Source of the DNA: Bacteroidota bacterium
GTDB taxonomy: Bacteria; Bacteroidota; Bacteroidia; Flavobacteriales_F; PHOS-HE28
NCBI GenBank assembly: GCA_029573495.1
Contig: JAKQEI010000246.1
Coordinates: forward strand, 1-64,000
Length of the DNA stretch: 64,000 bases
Direction of reading: 5' to 3'
A model generated the notes under the pieces. It had not been told where the DNA came from. It ran no database searches and saw only the letters and a program-made list of their open reading frames with translations. A program made the translations under genes and the position numbers. Positions 8,947-17,171 of the stretch are shown in pieces; within the stretch, counting starts at the first letter, position 1, and each line of letters begins with the position of its first letter.

Positions 8947-10462
8947 CGCTCGCCGCATCCTGGTGGACAAGGACCGGGCCGATCGGTTATCACGGCCCAT
9001 CGTCGGGATCGCGGTGCTGGGGATCATCATCGGCATGGCGGTCATGATCATCACGGTGGGCATCACCACGGGATTCCAGCGTGAGGTGCGGACGAAGGTA
9101 ACGGGAGCCGGAGGTCACCTGCAGATCACCTCCATCAGCCAGACCGACTCCAAGGAGACGCCGCGGGTGTTGATCGCGCAGCCCTTCTACCCCAGCCTGG
9201 ACACGGTAGCCGGCGTGCAGCACATCCAGGTCTTCGCCACACGCCCGGGGATCATCGAGACCGAGCAGGACATCGAAGGGGTGGTGCTGAAGGGGGTTGG
9301 CCGCGATCACGACTGGTCCTTCCTTGAGGAGCACCTGAAGGAAGGCACAGTGCCCGCCATTGGCGATACCACCCGGCCCATCGATCTGCTGCTCTCCACC
9401 TACTTGAGCGACCGGCTCCGCATCGGGGTGGAGGACACCATCACGGTCTACCTGATCAAGGACAATGATGACATCCGGCCGCGGAAGTTCCGGGTATCGG
9501 GCTTGTACGAGACAGGCATCGAGAACCTGGACCACCAGCTGGTGTTCGTGGACATTGAACACTTGCAGCGCTTCGCCCAATGGGGGCTGAAGGCGGAGAT
9601 CCTCGTGCATGACACTCTGGAACGCGGGCGGGTGAAGGTGGAAGGACTTGCCTTCGGCGGCGATCGGGTATACGACTACGAGTGGCCGGGTCTCGATCTC
9701 ACTGGAAAAGGGCCGCACTGGATCCCCTTCCAGCAGCGGGTGATGCTCATCGTGCATGATGCGAACGCCACGGTCCCGGACACGGCATGGGTGGATCTGG
9801 CCCCGATAGACGAAAACCTTCCCCTGAAGGAGAGCTTGACACCAGGCATGATCAAAGTGACCGCGCGAGGTGGAAGTGGTGGCAGCCACACGGCCTATGC
9901 GGGCGGTTTCGAGGTGATCCTCGACCGCTTCGAGGACCTGAACCGGATGGACGATCTGATCTACCGCGACTTCCTCGACATCCGGCTGCGATCGATCAGC
10001 GTGAAACAGCGTTTCCCGGAGATCTTCGCCTGGCTGGAACTATTGGACACGAACGTGGTGGTGATCATCGTGCTGATGGTGATCGTGGCGATCATCAACA
10101 TGACCTCCGCACTGCTCATCATCATCCTGGAGCGTACACCCATGATCGGCGTCCTGAAGGCACTTGGCAGCACCAGCGGTGCTATCCGGCGCATCTTCCT
10201 GATCGATGCCGCCTACATCCTCGGAACAGGGATCATCCTGGGCGACCTGTTGGGGGTGCTGCTATGCGTGGTGCAACAGCAATTCGGGATCGTCACCCTG
10301 CCGGTGGAGAGCTATTACGTGGACAAGGTACCGGTGGACCTCGACCTGTTGCCGGTGTTGTGGCTGAACCTGGGCACCCTGCTGGTTTGCGTGCTGGCCT
10401 TGATCGTGCCGAGCATGCTGGTCACGCGCATAGCCCCGGCAAGGGCCATCCGTTTCGCCTGA
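8927..10462 (+). CDS. FtsX/LolC-type ABC transporter permease
   Basis: 511 residues if translation starts at the TTG at 8927; an in-frame GTG at 8885 is the alternative, and no suitable ATG precedes the first membrane span. Architecture is that of MacB/LolCE-like permeases: N-terminal cytosolic stub, TM1 (about 25-48, RPIVGIAVLGIIIGMAVMII), a large periplasmic domain (about 50-370), then TM2 (376-400), TM3 (426-450) and TM4 (474-500) with the FtsX core. The coupling-helix region after TM2 reads ERTPMIGVLKALGSTSGAIR, typical of the family. It is longer than LolC/LolE (about 400), the extra length being in the periplasmic domain. No ATPase is adjacent, so its partner must be elsewhere. In this family the substrates are lipoproteins or other envelope molecules; the exact one cannot be read from sequence. 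Confidence 0.85.
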   Translation: MNVAHFIARRILVDKDRADRLSRPIVGIAVLGIIIGMAVMIITVGITTGFQREVRTKVTGAGGHLQITSISQTDSKETPRVLIAQPFYPSLDTVAGVQHIQVFATRPGIIETEQDIEGVVLKGVGRDHDWSFLEEHLKEGTVPAIGDTTRPIDLLLSTYLSDRLRIGVEDTITVYLIKDNDDIRPRKFRVSGLYETGIENLDHQLVFVDIEHLQRFAQWGLKAEILVHDTLERGRVKVEGLAFGGDRVYDYEWPGLDLTGKGPHWIPFQQRVMLIVHDANATVPDTAWVDLAPIDENLPLKESLTPGMIKVTARGGSGGSHTAYAGGFEVILDRFEDLNRMDDLIYRDFLDIRLRSISVKQRFPEIFAWLELLDTNVVVIIVLMVIVAIINMTSALLIIILERTPMIGVLKALGSTSGAIRRIFLIDAAYILGTGIILGDLLGVLLCVVQQQFGIVTLPVESYYVDKVPVDLDLLPVLWLNLGTLLVCVLALIVPSMLVTRIAPARAIRFA

Positions 10463-10480
10463 CCATCGCGAGCGGCCCGC

Positions 10481-10488
10481 TACCTTCA
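10481..10488 (+). promoter_or_regulatory. Possible -7 element of the CBS gene
   Basis: taccttca resembles the Bacteroidota -7 box TAnnTTTG (two mismatches) and lies 16 bases before the ATG at 10497. The same spacing and nearly the same octamer occur before the sigma-factor gene (52652-52659). No upstream TTG was demonstrated at the right distance. Confidence 0.3.
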
Positions 10489-10496
10489 CGGCCGCA

Positions 10497-11852
10497 ATGC
10501 AGATCCACGAGAACATCCTCAGCACCATCGGGAACACCCCGATGGTACGGTTGAACAAGATCACGAAGGACATCCCCGCCATGGTCCTTGCCAAGGTGGA
10601 GACCTTCAACCCGGGCAACAGCATCAAGGACCGCATGGCCATCAAGATGGTCGAGGACGCGGAAAAGGCGGGCCTGCTGAAGCCGGGTTACACCATCATC
10701 GAGGGCACCAGCGGCAACACCGGCATGGGTCTCGCTATCGCCGCCATCATCAAGGGCTACAAGTGCATCTTCACCACCACGGACAAGCAGAGCAAGGAGA
10801 AGGTCGACATCCTGCGCGCGTTCGGAGCCGAAGTGATCGTGTGCCCCACCAACGTTGATCCGGAAGACCCCCGCTCCTACTACTCGGTCTCTTCGCGTCT
10901 GGTGAACGAAACGCCGAACAGTTGGAAAGCGAACCAGTACGACAATCCGAGCAACGCACAGGCCCATTACGAGACCACGGGTCCTGAGATCTGGGAACAG
11001 ACCGGCGGCAAGATCGATCACTTCGTGGTGGGCGTGGGCACGGGCGGCACGATCTGCGGGACGGCGCGCTACCTGAAGGAGAGGAACCCGAACCTCAAGG
11101 TATGGGGCATCGACACCTACGGCTCGGTATTCAAGAAGCTGAAGGAGACCGGTGAGTTCGACAAGAACGAGATCTACCCCTACATCACGGAAGGCATCGG
11201 TGAGGACTTCGTGCCGGCCAACGTGAACATGGACCTGATCGATCACTTCGAGAAGGTGACCGATCGCGATGCGGCCATCTATACGCGGAAGATCGTACGG
11301 GACGAGGGCATCTTCGTGGGTAATAGTGCGGGTGCGGCCATGGCCGGGTTGATCCAACTGAAGGATAACTTCAAGAAGGGAGAAACCGTGGTGGTGATCT
11401 TCCATGACCATGGAAGCCGTTACGTGGGCAAGATGTTCAACGACGACTGGATGCGCGAGCGGGGCTTCCTTGTGGAGGAGAAGCCCACGGCCGGGGACCT
11501 GTTGAAGGGTAAGGACCTGCAACTGTTGAGCGTCGAAGCCGATGAACCGGTGCTGAACGCCATCGACAAGATGCGCCAGCACAACATCGACCAATTGCCG
11601 GTGTTCGAAGCTGGCAAGCCGGTGGGCACCATCACCGATGCGCGTCTGTTCGATGCGATCCTGGAGGATGCCGATGTGCGCACACAGGCCGCCCGCGTGG
11701 TGATGGGTCCTGCGTTGCCCGTGTTGAAGCTTGACGCATCTCTGGAGGAAGTGGCGAAGAAGCTCGGTAACGGATCCCCTGCTGTGTTGGTTGAACAGCA
11801 CAACGGTTATGGGATCATCACGAAGCAGGATATCATCGGGAAGCTGAAGTAG
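10497..11852 (+). CDS. Cystathionine beta-synthase-like PLP enzyme with C-terminal CBS pair
   Basis: 451 residues. Fold type II PLP enzyme: the Schiff-base lysine is K44 in FNPGNSIKDRMA, the substrate/phosphate loop is TSGNTG (71-76), and the glycine-rich PLP phosphate loop is GVGTGGTICGT. The C-terminal part (about 330-451) carries two CBS motifs (LLSVEADEPVLNAIDKMRQHN ... DQLPVFE and VLKLDASLEEVAKKL ... AVLVEQHNGYGIITKQDII). This layout is that of bacterial cystathionine beta-synthase, which condenses serine (or O-acetylserine) with homocysteine or sulfide; cysteine synthases of the CysK type lack the CBS pair. CBS domains commonly bind adenosyl ligands and regulate activity. Whether it mainly makes cystathionine or cysteine cannot be settled from sequence. 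It follows the ABC permease by 34 bases but probably has its own start site. Confidence 0.93.
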   Translation: MQIHENILSTIGNTPMVRLNKITKDIPAMVLAKVETFNPGNSIKDRMAIKMVEDAEKAGLLKPGYTIIEGTSGNTGMGLAIAAIIKGYKCIFTTTDKQSKEKVDILRAFGAEVIVCPTNVDPEDPRSYYSVSSRLVNETPNSWKANQYDNPSNAQAHYETTGPEIWEQTGGKIDHFVVGVGTGGTICGTARYLKERNPNLKVWGIDTYGSVFKKLKETGEFDKNEIYPYITEGIGEDFVPANVNMDLIDHFEKVTDRDAAIYTRKIVRDEGIFVGNSAGAAMAGLIQLKDNFKKGETVVVIFHDHGSRYVGKMFNDDWMRERGFLVEEKPTAGDLLKGKDLQLLSVEADEPVLNAIDKMRQHNIDQLPVFEAGKPVGTITDARLFDAILEDADVRTQAARVVMGPALPVLKLDASLEEVAKKLGNGSPAVLVEQHNGYGIITKQDIIGKLK

Positions 11853-11909
11853 CCACGGACCAAGGGTGATCACAGCACACCGAGAGATCCCAGCTTGACC
11901 GTAGACCCC

Positions 11910-11917
11910 TACTTTAG
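11910..11917 (+). promoter_or_regulatory. Possible -7 element just before the GT-C-like gene
   Basis: tactttag differs from TAnnTTTG at one position and ends 5 bases before the ATG at 11923. If used, the mRNA would have almost no leader. Confidence 0.35.
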
Positions 11918-11922
11918 GATCC

Positions 11923-13218
11923 ATGCGGATCACCCGATGGTCGCTCCTGCTGATCCTGGCTATTCTGCTCGTATGTGGTTCGAACATCAATTGGGGCAAG
12001 GAGCACTGGCGCACGGTCCTTCAGGTCGATGCCCGAGGTTATCATGCCTACCTCCCGGCATTGCTCCTCGATGGTGACCCGCACTTCTCCTCCTTCGACG
12101 CGATCGAACGGATCTACACCGATGACCCGGCGTATGTGTATGACTACCGGGCCATGGTCGATGGGGTCCACATCAACAAGTACTTCCTGGGAACGGCACT
12201 TGTTCAACTCCCCTTGTTCCTGGCAGCCCATGGGTATGCGCTGATGACCGAACAGCCTGCCGATGGTTGGTCCAAGCCGTATGTGGTGGCGGTGAACCTA
12301 TCGGCCATTGCCTCGATCATGCTTGGCCTGTGGTGTCTCGCCCACCTGCTTGCCACCTATGGGGTCCGGGATATCCATGTCGCCTTCACGCTGATATGCT
12401 TCGCGTTCGGCACCAACCTCTTCTATTACACGATCGTCGCACCGGGCATGAGCCATGTGTACAGCTTTGGGTTGTGTACCGCATTCCTGTACTTGGGAAG
12501 GCGTTCCGCCCTTGCACCGCGCGGTCGACACCTTCTCATGCTTGGGGCCATCCTTGGTCTCATCATGCTCATCCGCCCGGTCAATGGGCTCATTGTGCTG
12601 GCTCTACCGATCCTCTACGAGGATAAGGACCGGTTCATGGCGTTGCGGTCGATCGTGAGGACCGAACCGGCCATTGCCTTTGGTGCCACCTTACTGACCG
12701 TCCTGTTACTAAGCCTGCAGTTCCTCTACTACCACTGGGCCACGGGCCATTGGATCATTTACAGCTATGGGGAAGAAGGCTTCAACTGGTCCGATCCGCA
12801 CATGCTGGACCTGTTGTGGAGCTACCGGAAAGGCTTGTTCGTCTACACGCCCATCACCCTTTTGGCATGCGCTGGACTTGTTGGGCTTTGGCAGCGCTCC
12901 CGCCGTGCTGCGATGAGTTGGCTCCTGTTCTTCATCTTGCTCACCTATGTGCTCTCCTCCTGGTGGAACTGGTGGTACGGCGGGAGCTTCGGTTCGCGGG
13001 TCTTCGTGGAATACCTGGGGCTTTTCGCGCTCCCCTTCGCCCTGGCATTGACCTGTGCTCCGAAGAAGTGGCGCAAGGCCCTGGTGGTCTGTTCGATCAC
13101 GCTCGTCGTGGTCTGCCAGATACGGACCTATCAGGCCCGCTATTATCGGATCCATTGGTCGGACATGAACAAAGAACTCTATTGGGAGGAGTTCCTACGC
13201 ATCGACAGGCTCGTGTAG
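11923..13218 (+). CDS. Polytopic membrane protein, GT-C glycosyltransferase-like
   Basis: 431 residues, rich in hydrophobic segments (about ten predicted by eye), the first being RWSLLLILAILLVCGS at residues 5-20. A first periplasmic loop holds an Asp in QVDARGYHAYLP, the position where GT-C glycosyltransferases that use polyprenyl-phosphate sugars carry a catalytic acidic residue; a second loop contains NTLF-like and WNWWYGGSFGSR segments similar to Bacteroidota mannosyltransferase-like proteins. The assignment to the GT-C superfamily is inferred from topology and this motif, not from a named family. The gene ends 3 bases before the next start, suggesting cotranscription with the binding-protein gene, though no functional link is obvious. 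Confidence 0.72.
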   Translation: MRITRWSLLLILAILLVCGSNINWGKEHWRTVLQVDARGYHAYLPALLLDGDPHFSSFDAIERIYTDDPAYVYDYRAMVDGVHINKYFLGTALVQLPLFLAAHGYALMTEQPADGWSKPYVVAVNLSAIASIMLGLWCLAHLLATYGVRDIHVAFTLICFAFGTNLFYYTIVAPGMSHVYSFGLCTAFLYLGRRSALAPRGRHLLMLGAILGLIMLIRPVNGLIVLALPILYEDKDRFMALRSIVRTEPAIAFGATLLTVLLLSLQFLYYHWATGHWIIYSYGEEGFNWSDPHMLDLLWSYRKGLFVYTPITLLACAGLVGLWQRSRRAAMSWLLFFILLTYVLSSWWNWWYGGSFGSRVFVEYLGLFALPFALALTCAPKKWRKALVVCSITLVVVCQIRTYQARYYRIHWSDMNKELYWEEFLRIDRLV

Positions 13219-13221
13219 ACC

Positions 13222-14028
13222 ATGGCGCAAGTGTTTGACCAGATGCATCGCCTGATCCGGGTACCGGACCGACCGCAACGCATCATCTCCCTCGTTCCCT
13301 CCCAGACCGAGTTGCTGTATGATCTGGGCTTGGGCGATCGTGTTATTGGCATTACCAAGTTCTGCGTCCACCCGGAGGTGTGGTTCCGCAGCAAGGCACG
13401 CGTTGGCGGGACGAAGAAGGTGGACATCGACAAGGTGCGCACGCTGAATCCCGACCTCATCATCGGCAACAAGGAGGAGAACGAGCGCGCGGACATCGAG
13501 GTGCTGGAACGGGAGTTCCCCGTATGGATGAGCGATGTGCGCGACCTGGAAAGTGCACTGGAGTTGATCGCCCGCATCGGGTCGATCACTGCCGTGGAGG
13601 CGGTTGCCGAACAGATGATCCGGAACATCCGTGATGCGTTCAAGGTCCTGAAGCCGGTATCGCCCACGCTTGCGGCCGCGTATTTCATCTGGCAAGACCC
13701 GTTGATGGTGGCCTGTGGCGGAACCTTCATCCATGACATGATGCGGCATTGCGGACTGGTCAATGTCTTTGAGCACCGCCTGGAACGGTATACGGAGATC
13801 ACGGCCCGGGACCTTGCCGCCGCAGACCCGGATGTGATCCTGCTTTCCTCCGAGCCCTTTCCCTTCGCGGAGGAACATATCCGGGAGTTCAACATGATCT
13901 GTCCGGGCACACTGGTACGCCTTGTCGACGGCGAGTTCTTCAGCTGGTACGGAAGTCGCTTGTTGCTTGCTCCAGCTTACCTCCGTTCGCTATTGGTGAC
14001 GTTCGCACATCCGGGCGATCGGGCTTGA
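13222..14028 (+). CDS. BtuF/TroA-like helical-backbone binding protein without signal peptide
   Basis: 268 residues. Matches the periplasmic binding protein fold of the BtuF/FhuD (cobalamin/siderophore) class: the N-terminal strand PQRIISLVPSQTELLYDLGL, the VIGITKFCVHP segment, KVDIDKVRTLNPDLIIGNKEEN and the C-terminal lobe with DPDVILLSSEPFPF. Such proteins normally deliver vitamin B12 or metal chelates to an ABC importer. Here the product starts MAQVFDQMHRLIRVP and has neither a signal peptide nor a lipobox, and no ABC permease or ATPase is adjacent. Related signal-less proteins are found in many Bacteroidota, so this is probably genuine rather than a misplaced start. Substrate is unknown. 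It sits 3 bases behind the GT-C-like gene. Confidence 0.85.
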   Translation: MAQVFDQMHRLIRVPDRPQRIISLVPSQTELLYDLGLGDRVIGITKFCVHPEVWFRSKARVGGTKKVDIDKVRTLNPDLIIGNKEENERADIEVLEREFPVWMSDVRDLESALELIARIGSITAVEAVAEQMIRNIRDAFKVLKPVSPTLAAAYFIWQDPLMVACGGTFIHDMMRHCGLVNVFEHRLERYTEITARDLAAADPDVILLSSEPFPFAEEHIREFNMICPGTLVRLVDGEFFSWYGSRLLLAPAYLRSLLVTFAHPGDRA

Positions 14029-14102
14029 TCGTCCATCCCTCGTCCGCATACTTGAACGGTCGAAGGAGCGTTCCAACGGCGGCCCGTCCTCTGCTGGTCG
14101 GC

Positions 14103-14110
14103 TACTTTTG
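14103..14110 (+). promoter_or_regulatory. -7 promoter element of the patatin gene
   Basis: tacttttg is an exact match to the Bacteroidota -7 consensus TAnnTTTG, 16 bases before the ATG at 14126. No TTG was found 17-23 bases upstream, so the -33 part is missing or degenerate. Confidence 0.5.
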
Positions 14111-14125
14111 CCGGTGATCCGCATC

Positions 14126-16402
14126 ATGCGCTCGATCCTCTCCTTCCTCCTGTGCCTTGGCCTGTCGCTGGCGTATGGTCAGCGCGTGGGTCTTGTGTTG
14201 AGTGGCGGCGGTGCGACAGGGCTCACCCATATCGGTGTGATGAAAGCCCTGGAGGAGAACGGTGTGCCCATCGACTACATCGCGGGCAGCAGCATGGGAG
14301 CCTTGGTCGGTGGCCTTTATGCTGCTGGCTATTCACCGAACCAGATCGATTCGCTCTTCCACACCGAACTCTTCCAGATCATGGCCGCCGGAGGGATCGA
14401 GCCACGCTACCAATACTATTTCAAGCAGGATGCACAGGATGCCTCGCTCATCACGCTCCGCCTCGATCTGGACACCCTGCTGCAATACTCCCTGCCCACG
14501 AACCTTCGCGAACCGGCGTTGATCGACTTTGAGCAGATGACCAGCCTCGGGCCGGTTTCCGCTGCTGCGGGCTATGATCTGGACAGCCTCTTCGTTCCAT
14601 TCCGATGCGTGGCATCGGACATCACCGACCAACGGTCCGTGGTATTCCGGGAGGGGGACCTGGCCCAGGTGATAAGGGCGAGCATGAGCTACCCCTTCTA
14701 CTTCAAGCCGATCCGTGTGGACGGGCATTTGATGATGGACGGGGGGTTGTACAACAACTTCCCGAGCGATGTGATGTACAGTGACTTCATGCCGGACCTG
14801 ATCGTGGGCAGCAACGTGGCCTACAACAGTCCACCACCGACCGAGGACGACCTCATAGGCCAGTTGCGGGCCATGATGCAGGAACGGACGATGTACGAGA
14901 TCCAGTGCGAGAACGGCATCATCGTGGAACCCCGCACGAACACCTCCCTCTTCGACTTCACCGATCCGGCCACGGCGATCGCGGATGGATATGCAGCGGC
15001 CATGGAACGCATGCCGGAGATCCTGGCCCAGGTGCACCGACGGGTTGATCCGGAGGAACTCGCCCTCAAGCGTCACGCATTCCGGCGTAGCCTCCCGCCG
15101 ATGGTCTTCGAGCAGGTGCGCATCCATGGCCTCAACCGGCCGCAGACCCGTTTCGTGGAACGAAGCCTGGACCGTCGCCGCGGACTGCTCATTCCCGAGA
15201 CCTTGAAGCCGGTCTACTTCCGGCTGGTGGCCGACAACAACATCGCCAGCATCTATCCGAAGGCCACTTATATCCCCGAGCGTGACCGGTTCGACCTCGA
15301 CCTCATCATCAAGCGCGAGAAGAACCTGCAGGTGCGGTTCGGTGGTATGTTCTCCTCCCGACCGGTGAACACCGGCATGGTGGCATTGCGCTACCATCTC
15401 TTCGGCCGCAGCTCCGCACATGTGGAGGCCTCCTCCTACTTCGGCAAGTTCTATGCGGCGGGTCAACTGAAGTTCCGCGCCTACCTGAGCACGAAAGCAC
15501 CGATCTACCTCGAGCCCGTGTTCAACCTCCATCGCTGGGACCATTTCCGCAGCTTCAGCACCTTCTTCGATGAGGTGAAGCCGTCCTACATCGTTATCCG
15601 CGAGGTATATGGAGGCCTCAATGCCGGGCTGGGCCTTGACAACAAGGGGCTGCTTCGCTACGACGTGCGGTTGGGCGAGACCCTGGACCGCTATTACCAA
15701 GGGCTGGACTTCACCGCGTTCGACACCACGGACGCCACCTATTTCCGGCACCTCACAACGGGCATGACCATCGAGCGGAACTCACTGAACCGCAAACAAC
15801 ACCCGAACGCCGGGGAATCCTTGATGGCATCACTGCGCTACGTGGGGGGCGACGAGCGGACCGAACTCGGGTCGACCAGCCCGGACAAGTCGCAATTCAA
15901 GTCGCGTCATGACTGGGTCGTGGCCAAGGTGACCCTTGACAAGTACTTTCTGCCTCGCGGGATATTCAAGTTCGGCTTCCTCGCGGAAGGGGTGTATAGT
16001 ACCATGCCCGCCTTCCAGAACTACACGGCCAGTGTGATCCGGTCACCGGTCTTTCAGCCCACGCCGGAGATCAAGACCTACTTCATCGATCGCTTCCGTT
16101 CTCCGAAGTACCTCGCTGGTGGTGTCCGCACCATCATCGCCGTGGCCCGGAACAAGTTCGACCTACGGCTCGAAGGCCACGTCTTCCAGCCATACGAACC
16201 GTTCCTGCAGTCCGCGGATAATACGGCGAGCACGTCCGCAGCGTTCTCTGAACGGTATTTCATCGGTTCGGGCTCCTTGATCTATCAGAGCCCGCTGGGG
16301 CCCGTGTGGTTCAACCTGAGCTACTTCGATGGGCTGCGTGAACCGTGGGCCTGGAGCCTGAACTTCGGCTACATCCTGTTCGATCAGAAAGGCTTGGAAT
16401 GA
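14126..16402 (+). CDS. Patatin-like phospholipase fused to an outer-membrane beta-barrel
   Basis: 758 residues from ATG 14126, chosen because it gives a clean signal peptide (MRSILSFLLCLGLSLAYGQ). The patatin domain (about 20-310) has the oxyanion loop GGGATG (27-32), the nucleophile in GSSMG (Ser56) and the catalytic Asp in DGG (Asp205), the Ser-Asp dyad of patatin lipases. The rest (about 330-758) looks like a POTRA-like segment followed by alternating beta strands ending in aromatic/hydrophobic residues (final YILFDQKGLE), as in Omp85-like barrels. The order lipase-POTRA-barrel is that of PlpD-type (type Vd) autotransporters, widespread in Bacteroidota as 'patatin-like phospholipase family protein'. 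It may hydrolyse lipids at the outer membrane. The catalytic residues are intact. Confidence 0.9.
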   Translation: MRSILSFLLCLGLSLAYGQRVGLVLSGGGATGLTHIGVMKALEENGVPIDYIAGSSMGALVGGLYAAGYSPNQIDSLFHTELFQIMAAGGIEPRYQYYFKQDAQDASLITLRLDLDTLLQYSLPTNLREPALIDFEQMTSLGPVSAAAGYDLDSLFVPFRCVASDITDQRSVVFREGDLAQVIRASMSYPFYFKPIRVDGHLMMDGGLYNNFPSDVMYSDFMPDLIVGSNVAYNSPPPTEDDLIGQLRAMMQERTMYEIQCENGIIVEPRTNTSLFDFTDPATAIADGYAAAMERMPEILAQVHRRVDPEELALKRHAFRRSLPPMVFEQVRIHGLNRPQTRFVERSLDRRRGLLIPETLKPVYFRLVADNNIASIYPKATYIPERDRFDLDLIIKREKNLQVRFGGMFSSRPVNTGMVALRYHLFGRSSAHVEASSYFGKFYAAGQLKFRAYLSTKAPIYLEPVFNLHRWDHFRSFSTFFDEVKPSYIVIREVYGGLNAGLGLDNKGLLRYDVRLGETLDRYYQGLDFTAFDTTDATYFRHLTTGMTIERNSLNRKQHPNAGESLMASLRYVGGDERTELGSTSPDKSQFKSRHDWVVAKVTLDKYFLPRGIFKFGFLAEGVYSTMPAFQNYTASVIRSPVFQPTPEIKTYFIDRFRSPKYLAGGVRTIIAVARNKFDLRLEGHVFQPYEPFLQSADNTASTSAAFSERYFIGSGSLIYQSPLGPVWFNLSYFDGLREPWAWSLNFGYILFDQKGLE

Positions 16403-16638
16403 TCACACACGACCTGCTGGATGCGTACGAGTCCGTGAAGGGTGACTATGATCGGTTGCCCTGCGGCAAGCGGCCGGATGAGAAGCTATGGGAAGCTGTG
16501 GACGGTCTGCTGCTCGACCTGCATCTCGCGAAGCATGGCTATGCCAGGGCAGGGTACGAGAAGTTCCTGGAAAAGGAATTGAACCGGCTGTGCGCGGATG
16601 ACACCGTGGTGGAAAGGCTGCGCGGACTTGAACTCTAG
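16399..16638 (+). CDS. Small hypothetical protein (79 aa) coupled to the patatin gene
   Basis: 79 residues. Its ATG at 16399 overlaps the TGA of the patatin gene (ATGA), a layout typical of translational coupling. The product is a soluble, charged, mostly helical protein (MITHDLLDAYESV...ERLRGLEL) without signal peptide or membrane span. No family recognised. A strong terminator follows at 16743. A real gene is supported by the overlap and codon usage, but it has no identifiable function. Confidence 0.65.
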   Translation: MITHDLLDAYESVKGDYDRLPCGKRPDEKLWEAVDGLLLDLHLAKHGYARAGYEKFLEKELNRLCADDTVVERLRGLEL

Positions 16639-16742
16639 GGATACGGTCCAGTTGGAGGAGAGCTGACAGGAAGCCTATCGTTCGGTGTACATGTTCATCC
16701 GTCGGCGGGCGGAGCTTCCCGGCCCCCTTGCCAGGTTGAAAT

Positions 16743-16773
16743 GAAGATGGCCCTCTTTCGGAGGGCCATCTTC
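16743..16773. terminator. Bidirectional terminator between the patatin operon and DUF3467
   Basis: Perfect 13-bp stem (gaagatggccctc / gagggccatcttc) with a 5-nt loop, between the converging stops at 16638 and 16789. Confidence 0.8.
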
Positions 16774-16788
16774 AACAGGTCGGTATGA

Positions 16789-17109
16789 TCAAGCCTGTGC
16801 CGTGGGGCCGCCGAAGTTCATCGGCACCTCGGGCATCTCGCTCTCGCGGATGGTTCCGTGGACCTGCTCGAACTTCTGCACGTTGTCGGCCAGCGCGCGC
16901 ATGAGGCGCTTGGCGTGCTGCGGGGTCAGCAGGATGCGCGAGCGCACCTTCGCCTTGGGCACACCGGGCATCACACGCACGAAGTCCACCACGAACTCCG
17001 AGTTGCTGTGCGTGATGATGGCGAGGTTGCTGTAGATGCCATCGGCCACTTCCTCGCTGATCTCGATGTTCAGCTGGTTGGGGCGGTTCTGGTCGTTCTG
17101 GTCTGCCAT
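16789..17109 (-). CDS. DUF3467 family protein
   Basis: 106 residues. The sequence matches DUF3467: LNIEISEEVADGIYSNLAIITHSN followed by EFVVDFVRVMPGVPKAKVRSRILLTPQHAKRLMRALADN, and a short proline/alanine-rich tail. It is a small soluble protein of unknown biochemical role. It starts 62 bases behind rpoC in the same direction, an arrangement often seen in Bacteroidota, with a strong hairpin in between (17129-17156); it could be reached by read-through from the rpoBC operon or have its own start. Confidence 0.92.
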   Translation of the reverse strand: MADQNDQNRPNQLNIEISEEVADGIYSNLAIITHSNSEFVVDFVRVMPGVPKAKVRSRILLTPQHAKRLMRALADNVQKFEQVHGTIRESEMPEVPMNFGGPTAQA

Positions 17110-17128
17110 GTTCGGATCCTATTGAACG

Positions 17129-17156
17129 CGCAGGGGCGCGAATGCTCGCGCCCCTG
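17129..17156 (-). terminator. Hairpin after rpoC
   Basis: Perfect 12-bp GC-rich stem (gcaggggcgcga / tcgcgcccctgc) with a 4-nt loop, 15 bases beyond the rpoC stop. On the minus strand it is followed by gcgttcaata, a poor U-tract, so it may act as partial terminator or mRNA 3'-end protector before DUF3467. Confidence 0.65.
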
Positions 17157-17171
17157 CCACGTTGGTCATTG

